Part shown: positions 1 through 7,612 of the stretch, piece after piece
Position numbering within the stretch: the stretch's first letter is position 1
Layout: each line of letters opens with the position of its first letter
Made by a program: the position numbers and the translations under genes
Notes under the pieces: generated by a model
Databases searched by the model: none
What the model was told of the DNA's origin: nothing
What the model saw: the letters and a program-made list of their open reading frames with translations, nothing else
Origin: Devosia marina
Lineage (GTDB): Bacteria > Pseudomonadota > Alphaproteobacteria > Rhizobiales > Devosiaceae
Reading direction: 5' to 3'
NCBI RefSeq assembly: GCF_009758415.1
Contig: NZ_WQRF01000013.1
Location: 1-46,251, forward strand
Length of the DNA stretch: 46,251 bases

Positions 1-64
1 ACAGCGGAAAGAACGGCTCGATCCGGCGCATCTGTTTCAGCGTCAACATCAGCAAATCACTCAA
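1..64 (-). CDS. IS5-family transposase, N-terminal end only (cut by window edge)
   Basis: Reading the minus strand from a TTG at 64, the frame gives about 21 residues starting MSDLLMLTLKQM and continuing RRIEPFFPL before the window edge. This matches the start of IS5-family (IS427-group) transposases, in which an LTxxQMxRxEPFFP stretch opens the DUF4096-type domain. A strong Shine-Dalgarno (AGGAGG at 72-77) sits 7 nt before the TTG, supporting the start. The catalytic DDE part lies outside the window, so integrity cannot be judged. The short length is the main uncertainty; the assignment comes from motif recognition alone. Confidence 0.7.
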   Translation of the reverse strand, partial: MSDLLMLTLKQMRRIEPFFPL

Positions 65-135
65 GGCAGCACCTCCTGCCACCTTGAATCACTGCTCATC
101 ATTCAACTCAACAAATTAATGGGTCCTGACCCTAG
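1..135 (-). mobile_element. End of an IS5-type insertion sequence
   Basis: The transposase start at 64 is followed outward by about 55 bp of non-coding sequence and then a small palindrome, GGGTC-CT-GACCC at 121-132, preceded by TTAAT. This is a plausible element boundary, because IS5-family ends lie close to the transposase start. The second end is outside the window, so neither the inverted-repeat partner nor a target duplication can be shown. The exact boundary is inferred. Confidence 0.4.
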
Positions 136-519
136 CTGTGATCCCTGAGAACCAGGGCTTTGCTCAAATTGCCGGAGCCCAGTATGGGCACCCTGAACGC
201 GCAAAAATGGGGGAAATGGTTGCGTCGAATCTCCGACGCCGAATAGATGGCCATAGCCATTGCTGGTCTCCTGTTCCTGCAGGTGCCGCTTTGGTCAGGC
301 CGTCAGTCCGATTGCCGTCGGGCTGGCGGCCGCCTTGCCAAGGCGGCGTGGACGGGAATGTCCGTGGGAAACGCTGGCACTTGTTGGGTCGGAAGTCACG
401 TCCATTCGCCCAGCATGGTTAACCGTCACACAGTGTCGCCGTACTGACAGTGCGTGGAAGCAAAGCTGCTGGGCAGGAACGCGCCCCATTCCGGCCATTT
501 ATCCGGCATTAGCAAGCGC
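136..519. other. About 400 bp with no convincing gene; possible decayed membrane-protein remnant
   Basis: Overlapping open frames on both strands lack ribosome-binding sites and recognisable motifs. On the plus strand, a frame from 184 reads MGTLNAQKWGKWLRRISDAE, then stops, then runs into a hydrophobic stretch starting MAIAIAGLLFLQVPLW at 247. A frame change later continues as VSPIAVGLAAALP. This resembles a broken membrane-protein segment, but I cannot name a family. It lies between an insertion sequence and the end of the riboflavin operon, a common place for decayed sequence. Confidence 0.3.
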
Positions 520-537
520 CCGTCAGCGGACTGACGG
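520..537. terminator. Hairpin downstream of the riboflavin operon
   Basis: A perfect 7-bp inverted repeat, CCGTCAG-CGGA-CTGACGG, lies about 65 bp beyond the ribH stop codon on the minus strand. There is no clear U-tract, so it may be a weak terminator or an mRNA 3'-end stabiliser. Confidence 0.4.
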
Positions 538-601
538 CTATCACCTCACATAACGTAGACCGGAGCGAGGCAAAGGGCGCTGGTCGATCATAGGAGACCG
601 C

Positions 602-1045
602 CTAGCGAGCGATGGTCGCAATCGTATGGAGAGCCTCCAGACACGCCGCAGCAGCTTCCCGGCCCTTGTTGTGCTCGTCCTTGCGGCTGCGCAGGATGGC
701 CTGTTCGTCCGTATAGGTGGTCAAAATACCAAAGGTGATGGGTTTGTCGGTCTCAAGACCGGCCTGCATCAAGCCATGGGCAGTTGCCTCGCTAATATAT
801 TCGAAATGGGCCGTGTCGCCCTTGATGACGCAGCCGAGGCAAATCACGCCGTCGAAACCGGATTGCGCCAACCGCTTGGCGATAAGTGGAATTTCGAAGG
901 CGCCAGGCGCCGAATAGACATGGCCCGGCGCAATCGAAACGCCGTTTTCGGCGAGATAGGCCAGTGCACCATCGCGCAGGCCGTGGGTGACCTCGGGATT
1001 GAACTGGCTGACGACAAGGGCAAGGCGACATGTGGTTTCAGACAT
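602..1045 (-). CDS. ribH: 6,7-dimethyl-8-ribityllumazine synthase
   Basis: A 147-residue cytosolic enzyme of the lumazine synthase family. It condenses 5-amino-6-ribitylamino-uracil with 3,4-dihydroxy-2-butanone 4-phosphate to give the direct riboflavin precursor. Family marks are SQFNPEVT near residue 13, SAPGAFEIP at 45-53 and CVIKGDTAHFEYI at 72-84, which includes the catalytic-type His, plus a C-terminal RKDEHNKGREAAAACLEAL helix. The length is typical of icosahedral or pentameric forms. The ATG at 1045 overlaps the end of ribBA by 8 bp, implying translational coupling. It is the last gene of the riboflavin operon; nusB, often found after ribH in alphaproteobacteria, is absent. Confidence 0.95.
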   Translation of the reverse strand: MSETTCRLALVVSQFNPEVTHGLRDGALAYLAENGVSIAPGHVYSAPGAFEIPLIAKRLAQSGFDGVICLGCVIKGDTAHFEYISEATAHGLMQAGLETDKPITFGILTTYTDEQAILRSRKDEHNKGREAAAACLEALHTIATIAR

Positions 1046-2258
1046 TCTGGTTCTCATGTTCCTGATGGGTGAAGGTGTGGCCGAACTTGTCCCGCTTGGT
1101 CGCGAGATAGCGCCAGTTGTAGGGATTGGCCGGGATTTCGAGCGGCACGCGCTCGGTGACATCGATGCCGAACTGTTCGAGCGACAAGGCCTTGTCCGGA
1201 TTGTTCGACAGGAGCCGCAGGCTTTCGATTCCGAGCGCGCGCAGGATCTGCCCGGCAATGCAATAGTCGCGGGCATCGGGTGCAAACCCAAGGGCTGTAT
1301 TGGCTTCCACCGTGTCGTGACCCTGGTCCTGTAGGGCATAGGCGCGGATTTTGTTGGCAAGGCCGATGCCACGCCCTTCCTGACCGCGTAGATAAATGAG
1401 GGCGCCGCCATCACCAGTGGCGATCTGGCGCAGGGCCTCCTGCAATTGCGGCCCGCAATCGCATCTGAGCGAATCCAGTGCATCACCGGTCAGGCATTCC
1501 GAGTGAAGGCGCACCAACGGCGTGCGCCCCAGGGGGTTGCGGATCAGTGCCAGATGCTCGGTGCCGTCCAACCGGCTGCGGAAGGCGCGCACCTCCAGCG
1601 GGATCGGCGAGTGTTCGGTGGGCAATTCGGACCGCGCCACCTCGTCCACCAAAGTCTCGTTGGCGACGCGATGGGCAATGATGTCCCTTATGGTGAGGAT
1701 GGGAAGATTGTGCTCCCGGGCAAAGACCTCGAGATCGGGCCGCCGCGCCATCTGCCCGTCGTCCCGCATGACCTCGCAGATCACGCCGGCGGGCCGCAAT
1801 CCGGCCAACCGCATGAGGTCGATCGCCCCTTCGGTATGGCCATCGCGCGCCAGGACGCCATTGTCGGCGGCCCGCAGGGGAAAAACATGCCCCGGCGAGG
1901 CGATATCGGCGGGCCGCACCTCGGGATCGGCGGCAACCTCAACGGTTCTGGCCCGGTCATGTGCCGATATGCCCGTTGTGATCCCCTCGACGGCCTCGAT
2001 GGACACGGTGAAGGCGGTCGAGCGGCGGGCCCGGTTATTGGCCACCATCGGGGGCAGACCAAGCCGGTCGACCTGTTCGCCGGTGAGCGCCAGGCAGATC
2101 AGGCCACGGCCATGCCGAGCCATGAAGTTGATTGCCTCAGGAGTCGCATACTCAGCGGCAATGACCAGATCGCCTTCGTTTTCGCGATCCTCGTCATCGA
2201 CCAGGATCACCATGCCGCCATTGCGTAATTGGGTCAGGGCTTGAGATAGGGCAGACAT
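1038..2258 (-). CDS. ribBA: Bifunctional 3,4-DHBP synthase / GTP cyclohydrolase II
   Basis: A 406-residue fusion that supplies both entry substrates of riboflavin synthesis. The N-terminal RibB domain (about 1-205) has DDEDRENEGD at 21-30 and HTEGAIDLMRLAGL at 141-154, which make 3,4-dihydroxy-2-butanone 4-phosphate from ribulose 5-phosphate. The C-terminal RibA domain has the zinc ligands Cys255, Cys266 and Cys268 in SECLTGDALDSLRCDC, and GQEGRGIGLANKIRAYALQ at 292-310, for GTP ring opening. Some alphaproteobacterial RibBA-like proteins have degenerate RibA domains, but here the metal and catalytic motifs are intact. The start at 2258 overlaps ribE by 25 bp and the end overlaps ribH by 8 bp. 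Confidence 0.95.
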   Translation of the reverse strand: MSALSQALTQLRNGGMVILVDDEDRENEGDLVIAAEYATPEAINFMARHGRGLICLALTGEQVDRLGLPPMVANNRARRSTAFTVSIEAVEGITTGISAHDRARTVEVAADPEVRPADIASPGHVFPLRAADNGVLARDGHTEGAIDLMRLAGLRPAGVICEVMRDDGQMARRPDLEVFAREHNLPILTIRDIIAHRVANETLVDEVARSELPTEHSPIPLEVRAFRSRLDGTEHLALIRNPLGRTPLVRLHSECLTGDALDSLRCDCGPQLQEALRQIATGDGGALIYLRGQEGRGIGLANKIRAYALQDQGHDTVEANTALGFAPDARDYCIAGQILRALGIESLRLLSNNPDKALSLEQFGIDVTERVPLEIPANPYNWRYLATKRDKFGHTFTHQEHENQNV

Positions 2259-2842
2259 AGGCGCTCCACATATTTGGCCATGACATCCACCTCGACATTG
2301 AGATCGTCGCCAATGGCGAGGGTGTTGAGATTGGTGTGCTCCCAGGTGTGGGGGATGACGGTCACCAGCACGGCAACGCCCCCGTCCCGCTGGTCCAGGC
2401 CATTGATGGTGAGGCTGATGCCATTGAGGGCGATAGAGCCTTTTTCGACGCAATAGCGTCCAAGGGCGTCGGGCAGCACAAAGACATGCTTGTAGGCGCC
2501 ATCGGCCTCGACCCGCTCCACCAGCCGCGCCAGTCCGTCGACATGACCCTGCACCAGATGGCCGGAAAGCCGCGTGTCGAGCGTTACCGCGCGCTCCAGA
2601 TTGGCGTATTGGCCGACGGCCAGGCCACCCAGATTGGTGCGCGCCAGCGTTTCGGGGCTGATGAAGAAACGGGCGCGGCCGGCGCCATCGAATTGGGTGA
2701 CTGTCAGGCACACGCCATTGACTGCAATGCTCTCGCCCAGCGATAGGTCCGCCCATCCGCTCTCAAGTTCGATCTCCAGCGAGCCGCCATTGGGCGCGGC
2801 CAGAGAGACGCGTGCGCGTTTTTCAATGATGCCCGAGAACAT
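2234..2842 (-). CDS. ribE: Riboflavin synthase, alpha subunit
   Basis: A 202-residue enzyme that dismutates two 6,7-dimethyl-8-ribityllumazine molecules into riboflavin and the ribitylaminouracil. It has the signature MFSGIIE start and the two tandem lumazine-binding half-barrels. The first includes SIAVNGVCLTV and the second SIALNGISLTING, with GHLVQGHVDG at the joint. The length is normal for the family. The start overlaps the end of ribD by 20 bp and its tail overlaps ribBA by 25 bp, so the four rib genes form one overlapping operon downstream of the FMN riboswitch. Confidence 0.95.
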   Translation of the reverse strand: MFSGIIEKRARVSLAAPNGGSLEIELESGWADLSLGESIAVNGVCLTVTQFDGAGRARFFISPETLARTNLGGLAVGQYANLERAVTLDTRLSGHLVQGHVDGLARLVERVEADGAYKHVFVLPDALGRYCVEKGSIALNGISLTINGLDQRDGGVAVLVTVIPHTWEHTNLNTLAIGDDLNVEVDVMAKYVERLCLPYLKP

Positions 2843-3875
2843 CTTTTTCCTTTCCGTGTGAATAAGCTTGGGAAACCAGGTTGCGCCGAACGGTCACCCG
2901 GTCGGTCCCGTCGGGATTGGCAGCCTGTTCGATCAGGACATGCTCGTCCCAGAGGCCGGTTGTGAGCAGATGCGTGGTGAGGTTCGGACCGGCTTCGACC
3001 AGCACTTCCATGCCGCCCGCCGCGCCAATCGCTTCCAAGGCGTGGTGCACGTCATCGGCCAGGTGCAGGGCAAAGCCGCGCTGTCGGGCGGCATCCAAAT
3101 AGGTCTCGGTGACCCGCCGACGCCCGTCCAGAATCACCAGCATGCGTTGCTTTTCCGAATGGTCTGGCACGCGCCGCACGGTAAAGAGGGGGTTGTCGGC
3201 GAGCACCGTCCCCGAGCCTGTCAGGATGGCATCGGCTCGACGCCGCAGACGATGGGCCAGTTCCAGCGATGCAGCGCTGGTAAAGGTCTTGCGCCCGGCA
3301 ACCGGCACCATGCTTCCCGATGCGGAAATGGCCTGCTTGATGGTGATGAAGGGCAGACCGGCTTGGCTGCGCTTTGCGAATGGCGCGAGCAGCCGGTTGG
3401 CTTCTCCAAGCAGCACAGCGGCCTCGGGGTGGTGGTGCAGATCGGACAAGAAGTGCACATCGAGCCCCGCTGCGCGCAGGCGTTCGGCGCCGCCGCCCGT
3501 GACTTCAGGATTGGGGTCACGGCAGGCAATCCAGACCAGGCGTGCGCCGGTGCCCAGAATGGCTTCTGCGCAGGGTGGCGTGCGGCCGTGGTGGTTGCAG
3601 GGTTCGAGCGTCACCACGACACTGTCGATTTTATCGGCAAGACCGGCGGCGCGAGCCTCGTTGATGGCGTCAGCCTCGGCATGAGGCATGCCTGCCCGCC
3701 GATGTGCGCCGGCAGCCAGTTCCTGCCCATTGGCGTCGAGCAGCACGCAACCGACCGGCGGATTCGGCGCCGTCGCGCCCTCATGGGCCCGCGCCAAATC
3801 CAGCGCACGCGCAAAGGCGCGCAGGATCGGCCGCGGCGGAAGATCTGGATTGGGGTAAACTGCGCTCTCGTCCAT
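2823..3875 (-). CDS. ribD: Bifunctional riboflavin deaminase-reductase
   Basis: A protein of about 350 residues that performs the deaminase and reductase steps after GTP cyclohydrolase II. The deaminase domain has the zinc and catalytic motifs (M)PHAEADAI and LEPCNHHGRTPPCAEAI, with PNPPVGCVL before them. The reductase domain follows, with ITIKQAISASGSM, TGSGTVLADNP and EAGPNL near the C terminus. I choose ATG 3875, preceded by GGGACGGGC. A TTG at 3923 would add 16 residues but has no ribosome-binding site. It is the first gene after the FMN riboswitch, so its translation or transcription is the likely control point for the whole operon. Confidence 0.93.
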   Translation of the reverse strand: MDESAVYPNPDLPPRPILRAFARALDLARAHEGATAPNPPVGCVLLDANGQELAAGAHRRAGMPHAEADAINEARAAGLADKIDSVVVTLEPCNHHGRTPPCAEAILGTGARLVWIACRDPNPEVTGGGAERLRAAGLDVHFLSDLHHHPEAAVLLGEANRLLAPFAKRSQAGLPFITIKQAISASGSMVPVAGRKTFTSAASLELAHRLRRRADAILTGSGTVLADNPLFTVRRVPDHSEKQRMLVILDGRRRVTETYLDAARQRGFALHLADDVHHALEAIGAAGGMEVLVEAGPNLTTHLLTTGLWDEHVLIEQAANPDGTDRVTVRRNLVSQAYSHGKEKDVLGHH

Positions 3876-3965
3876 GCCCGTCCCGTCGTCACCAAAGACG
3901 CGTTCCAGGGCAAATGACGACAAGCACGCGCTGTCCGGTGAACGGAAAGCGCGCGTCGACGATCA

Positions 3966-4110
3966 TCGGTTCTCTTCCATCCGGACTATACCGTCGGCCC
4001 CGGAATTACACCGGGTCTGCTGACCCCACCCCGAAGGATGGGCGCTCGCGGGCTGATGTGCACAAAGACACAATTACCGCCGGTGGGGAATTTCACCCCG
4101 CCCTGAGAAC
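3966..4110 (-). promoter_or_regulatory. FMN riboswitch (RFN element)
   Basis: On the minus strand the leader carries all the conserved RFN blocks in order. These are TCTCAGGGCGGGGTGAAATT, CCCCACCGGCGGTAAT, AGCCCGCGAGCG, GTCAGCAGACCCGGTG, TAATTCCGGGGCCGACGG and TATAGTCCGGATGGAAGAGA. The 3' end of the aptamer lies about 90 nt before the chosen ribD start. FMN binding is known to reduce expression of downstream riboflavin genes. The short expression platform (about 3876-3965) shows no obvious U-tract terminator, so control of translation is more likely than attenuation, by inference. Confidence 0.97.
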
Positions 4111-4307
4111 ACTAGCAGGTAGCCTGCTTCAATCTGACTTAGAGCAAGGGCGGCAACAGATCAAGAAGGCGCATCAACGTGCCCTTATCCCGAGCATGTG
4201 CATGCAAGTTATCTCAATAGCGATTTAGTTCGAATAGGAACCGTACGGGAATCTAACCAGACACTGCGAGACCGGCCGAGTTGAGCCGAAGTCCTACGAG
4301 GGTGTTT

Positions 4308-4586
4308 ATGAAAAAGTCTCTTCTTCTGTCTTCCGCGCTGTCGGTCGCCGCGGCGATTGCGATCGCCAGCCCCGCACTGGCCATTGGTTCAGGCGACGTG
4401 CCTGCTCCTGTGGATTTGATTGACATGGCAGGCCCGGGCCAAAGCCACACCAATGGCAGCGGCATTTCCGGCTTTGACGGAAACCAGGGAAATGATCGCA
4501 AGGTGGGCAATGCCGGCGGGGGGTCCGTGTCGGAGCCCATCGAAGAACCGGTTGAGGAGCCGGTGGACGACGGTGGGGTCTGGTAA
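4308..4586 (+). CDS. Small secreted acidic protein of unknown function
   Basis: A 92-residue product with a classical Sec signal peptide (MKKSLLLSSALSVAAA to ASPALA, cleavage around residue 26). The mature part is about 66 residues, rich in Gly, Asn and Asp, with a repeated acidic tail (PIEEPVEEPVDDGG) ending in W. There are no cysteines and no known domain. The ATG at 4308 is preceded by GAGGG at a good distance. It is divergent from the riboflavin operon and followed by a strong hairpin, so it looks monocistronic. I do not recognise the family; periplasmic or extracellular location is inferred from the signal peptide. Confidence 0.7.
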   Translation: MKKSLLLSSALSVAAAIAIASPALAIGSGDVPAPVDLIDMAGPGQSHTNGSGISGFDGNQGNDRKVGNAGGGSVSEPIEEPVEEPVDDGGVW

Positions 4587-4599
4587 TATTGCCCAACCC

Positions 4600-4634
4600 C
4601 GCAGGGCAGCCTCAAGTTGTGAGACTGCCCTGCG
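4600..4634 (+). terminator. Hairpin terminator after the small secreted protein
   Basis: A 10-bp perfect stem, CGCAGGGCAG paired with CTGCCCTGCG, lies 14 bp past the stop codon. Part of the loop can pair further (CTCA with TGAG), and AATTTCC follows shortly. It lies between convergent genes (queF ends at 4693), so it may serve both strands. Confidence 0.65.
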
Positions 4635-4692
4635 AGTCAATTTCCGGGTTCAGTTGCACGCTCGCCTTGGTTGGCGCACTAACAGACTGAAC

Positions 4693-5154
4693 CTAGCCAC
4701 GGCCGCGATAGCTGGGAACGCCAGTGTCTGGTAGCCAGAGATGGCTCGGCGGAGCCCCGGTCTGCCAGAAGACGTCAATCGGGATGCCGCCGCGCGGATA
4801 CCAGTAGCCGGCAATTCTGAGCCAGCGCGGCTCGAGCAGACCCACCAAACGACGCCCGATCCCGACTGTGCAATCTTCATGGAAGGCCCCGTGATTGCGG
4901 AAAGCCGTCAAATAGAGCTTGAGGGATTTTGACTCTACCAGCCACCTATCTGGAACGTAGTCGATGACCAGATGGGCAAAGTCCGGCTGGCCGGTGACCG
5001 GGCAAATTGATGTGAATTCAGGCGCGGTGAAACGGGTCAGGTAATCGGTATCCTCGTGGGGATTGGGCACGCGTTCCAAAACGGCCGTCGTGGGGTCAGT
5101 GGGTGCCGGAATGTCGCGCCCAAGCTGGCTCAGGCCTAGATGTTGCTCGCTCAT
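4693..5154 (-). CDS. queF: NADPH-dependent 7-cyano-7-deazaguanine reductase
   Basis: A 153-residue type I (unimodular) QueF. It reduces the nitrile preQ0 to the amine preQ1 in queuosine tRNA modification. The catalytic Cys51 is in [12 protein letters not shown], followed by the Asp that assists protonation. The QueF signature [20 protein letters not shown] lies at about 74-93. The cytosolic length is normal. The start at 5154 overlaps the end of the preceding transporter gene by 4 bp (ATGA), so both are translated from one message; pairing a preQ0 transporter with QueF makes functional sense. Confidence 0.95.
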   Translation of the reverse strand: MSEQHLGLSQLGRDIPAPTDPTTAVLERVPNPHEDTDYLTRFTAPEFTSICPVTGQPDFAHLVIDYVPDRWLVESKSLKLYLTAFRNHGAFHEDCTVGIGRRLVGLLEPRWLRIAGYWYPRGGIPIDVFWQTGAPPSHLWLPDTGVPSYRGRG

Positions 5155-5729
5155 GCCTGTGCTCCCTCAATGGGAGCCGCCGACGTGCGGCGTGTCTGCA
5201 ACAGATGAAGTAGCGGCAACGCCAGTACCACCATCCAGCTTTTGCCTACAACCTGACCCCACATCAAGTCAGTGTTCCCAAATGCAAGTTGCAGAAAGAT
5301 CAGCGTATCCACAAAGAGCCCGACGATGCTCGAGGCGAACACGGCGAGAAGCAAGCCGCGACGCCGCAAGGGCGTGAAAACCGCCATGTCTGCCAGTTCG
5401 GACACAAGAAATGCTGCGGCCGACGCAATCACCAGGGCGGGCGGCGCTATCGTGGCTGAGATGGCTGCACCAGCGACGATGGCGGCGATGGCCCAGATTG
5501 CACCAAGACGCTGTTGCACAAAATCCCGGAGGACAAATGCAAGGCCGGCCACCAGCACACCGCTGGGCGCCAGGAGGCCGGGCGCCACTGGCACAAGACA
5601 AGGGCCATCCGGAACGCAGACAGTTCCAACATTGCCGATCATCCAGTTGGCCAGCGGTACGGTCAGGGTAAAGGCAGCAATGAGGGCTAGGCCCTCGACC
5701 TTCCAACGAAGGTTAGGCGTATCTAACAT
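5151..5729 (-). CDS. yhhQ: VUT-family membrane transporter, probable preQ0 importer (YhhQ type)
   Basis: A 192-residue integral membrane protein with about six hydrophobic segments. It contains the family features [15 protein letters not shown] near the middle and [19 protein letters not shown] towards the end. YhhQ/VUT proteins import queuosine precursors such as preQ0. Linkage to queF through a 4-bp overlap supports this role, although the substrate cannot be proved from sequence. The 150-bp leader upstream (5730-5880) shows no clear preQ1 riboswitch. With only queF here, the organism may rely on salvage or make preQ0 elsewhere in the genome. Confidence 0.85.
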   Translation of the reverse strand: MLDTPNLRWKVEGLALIAAFTLTVPLANWMIGNVGTVCVPDGPCLVPVAPGLLAPSGVLVAGLAFVLRDFVQQRLGAIWAIAAIVAGAAISATIAPPALVIASAAAFLVSELADMAVFTPLRRRGLLLAVFASSIVGLFVDTLIFLQLAFGNTDLMWGQVVGKSWMVVLALPLLHLLQTRRTSAAPIEGAQA

Positions 5730-5906
5730 GGTATTCTCCTGCTTTCAGGCAACACAGACCTGAGCGGAGCTTTCATTGCGGGAGTCGTAGGTTTTTCGCA
5801 AGGGGCGAGCCACAGCAAGCCAACTGGCGCCGGAGCTCGGTGACCGATCTGAAAACGTCGTGGCGGAGCGAAGGAACCCGGTCGTCGGTCCGATATCTAG
5901 TTGGAA

Positions 5907-6278
5907 TTAGCGGCGCCCGCCGCCTTTCCCACCAGCATTGTCACTGCCGGAATTGCCGCGGCCCTCATTATCGTTGCGCCGTTCGTGAGCAGCTTCCACT
6001 GCGCCGTTGCTTTTCTCGTTCGCATGCGCCAGTGCAGCTTCACGATTGTTGCCCGGCAATTTGGCAGCGGCGGCCACCGGGTTGGCGCTGACTGCGTCCT
6101 CGTCGCCGACGACTTCATCACCAAGACTGCCATCGGGTTCGCAGCCCTCAACGTCTTCAAGGCCAAAGGCTTGAAAGAGCGTGGTCGGCGCGCATTCGTC
6201 AGTGATCAGTTCTTCCTGCGCAAATGCAGGCGCGGACAGGCAGCTGATAGCAAGCACGATAATGGGAAGGCGGCACAT
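5907..6278 (-). CDS. Small secreted protein with Gly/Asn-rich tail, unknown function
   Basis: A 123-residue product from ATG 6278, with GGAG about 8 nt upstream. It has a signal peptide (MCRLPIIVLAISCLSAPAFA, cleavage before QEELITDE), two cysteines in the mature part (DEC...GCEP), an Asn/Ala-rich middle and a basic Gly-rich tail (NAGGKGGGRR). The in-frame extension upstream to 6482 lacks a ribosome-binding site and would bury the signal peptide, so it was not used. The two cysteines could form a disulfide in the periplasm. The low-complexity tail echoes that of the FecR-domain protein at 6640. The family is not recognised. Confidence 0.65.
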   Translation of the reverse strand: MCRLPIIVLAISCLSAPAFAQEELITDECAPTTLFQAFGLEDVEGCEPDGSLGDEVVGDEDAVSANPVAAAAKLPGNNREAALAHANEKSNGAVEAAHERRNDNEGRGNSGSDNAGGKGGGRR

Positions 6279-6639
6279 ATGAGACAACTCCAGTGCGAGC
6301 GCCCAATCGATATCAACAACACGTAAACTTACCGTGCCGAAATAATGAAAGATTGCATCTGCTTGAACACGAGCGACAGATCGCGCGACCCGATCAGCGG
6401 GCGAGCGGCCGGGAACCCATGCGCAAGCCGCGTATGTCCGAGTCAGCGCTGAGAAGGTGATCCACGGAATCGCAGCTGCCATGACCCATATTTTGCTAAA
6501 ACTGCGGCTTTCTGACGAAAAGCCCGGAAACCATCAGGCTGCGCAGATGCAAGCGGGCCCATGATCGCAACCCTTGATTAACGACCAGCAGGTCGCCCTC
6601 GTCGCAAAAGTTGAGGGGGCGGCGGCTGCCGTATAAAAC
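6279..6639. other. 361-bp divergent intergenic region
   Basis: This region separates two divergent genes for secreted Gly/Asn-rich proteins. I see no RNA gene, riboswitch or strong palindrome in it. It presumably carries both promoters; the plus-strand stretch just before 6640 (GCCGTATAAAAC) could be a -10-like element, but this is weak. An open frame on the minus strand through 6279-6482 looks like a non-coding extension. Confidence 0.35.
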
Positions 6640-7464
6640 TTGAAACACCATGATCGCCTAATGGCTATAGCACTTCCCATCCTTTTCCATTGCTTTGCAA
6701 ACACCGTCGCTTACGCGGATGACTGGGTCGCTGAGCGACTTCGAGGCTCGGTGCTCGTTCTTCAGGAAAAAGATTGGGCCCCCCTCCAGCGAGGAGACAT
6801 CGTCTCGGACGATAGCTACATCAAGACTTTGGGAAACGGTCGGGTGACGCTTACCCGAGGAGCAGAAGCCATAGACGTCTCTGGTCACTCGATGATCCAG
6901 ATTATTGATCGGAATGGCGAGAAATTCACAAACGTTCATCAGCACTACGGCCAAATCGCCGTAGAGGCGGAAAAACGGGACGTGAAGCACTTCGGCATTC
7001 TCACGCTTTATCTGGCCGCAGTGGTCAAGGGCACGGAGTTTGTCGTGAGAAGCACGAGCGCTGGGGCCAGTGTGTCGCTCGATCGCGGTCAGGTGAGCGT
7101 GGAGGACCCGAATACCGGCACCTATGTCGAGATCACCCCCGGGCAATCCACCACCGTGGATCCTTCCGGTCGCTTTGAGGTTGCCGCAACCGGCGGCGCT
7201 ACGTTGCCTGTCATTCGCAACGCTGACGGGAACGCAGTCAACGGCAAACCCGATCGCGATTCCCGTGGGAACGGCAAGGCTAATGCCGGCGGAAACGGTA
7301 ACGGTCACGGAAACAGTAATGCCGGTGGCAACAATAACGGCAACACAGGCGGCAACGGTAGCGGCAGTGCCGGTGGCAACAATAACGGCAGCACTGGCGG
7401 CAACGGAAACAGCAATGCCGGTGGCAACGGCAACGGCAACCCAGGCGGCAACGGAAAGAAGTAG
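6640..7464 (+). CDS. FecR-domain periplasmic protein with Gly/Asn-rich repeat tail
   Basis: A 274-residue exported protein. Residues 1-26 form a signal peptide (MKHHDRLMAIALPILFHCFA to AYA). About 30-150 is a FecR-type domain: an early RGSVLVLQ strand, ALQRGD-like LQRGDIVS, VTLTRG, and then GTEFVV and VSVEDPNTGTYVEITPGQS. About 200-274 is a repetitive tail of GGNGN, GGNNN and GNGNS units ending GNGKK. TTG at 6640 is kept because it gives the signal peptide a charged n-region; ATG 6661 is the alternative, and neither has a good ribosome-binding site. No FecI sigma factor or TonB receptor is adjacent, so a signalling role is uncertain; a surface or matrix role is possible. Confidence 0.75.
   Translation: MKHHDRLMAIALPILFHCFANTVAYADDWVAERLRGSVLVLQEKDWAPLQRGDIVSDDSYIKTLGNGRVTLTRGAEAIDVSGHSMIQIIDRNGEKFTNVHQHYGQIAVEAEKRDVKHFGILTLYLAAVVKGTEFVVRSTSAGASVSLDRGQVSVEDPNTGTYVEITPGQSTTVDPSGRFEVAATGGATLPVIRNADGNAVNGKPDRDSRGNGKANAGGNGNGHGNSNAGGNNNGNTGGNGSGSAGGNNNGSTGGNGNSNAGGNGNGNPGGNGKK
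7261..7458 (+). repeat. Degenerate tandem repeat encoding a Gly/Asn tail
   Basis: About 200 bp built from variants of GGCGGCAACGGAAACGGC and GGTGGCAACAATAACGGC. The related units encode repeated GGNGNGN and GGNNNGN blocks at the C terminus of the FecR-domain protein. The period of about 27-36 bp is imperfect, and all changes preserve the frame. Such tracts expand and contract easily. Confidence 0.8.
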
Positions 7465-7612
7465 CTGGAGGTGATCTGCCATAATAACGGAATCAGTCGG
7501 CGGGAGGACCGGAACGACCAATCGTGGCCATTAACCTGCGCCGCACACACTCGTTCTGCTCAGTGTCTGGCGGGACAATCGCGTCGGTACCGTCCGCACG
7601 GATACGCCTTCG

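Noticed and set aside
1446..2228. Long plus-strand open frames opposite ribBA
   Set aside because: They are antisense shadows of a conserved high-GC gene, with no ribosome-binding site or family motifs.
2868..3917. A 349-codon plus-strand open frame opposite ribD
   Set aside because: It mirrors the ribD coding frame. The composition is low in hydrophobic order and no domain is recognisable.
5730..5880. Possible preQ1 riboswitch before the YhhQ gene
   Set aside because: An A-rich GCGAAAAACCTA stretch is present, but the hairpin and pairing pattern of preQ1 classes could not be built.
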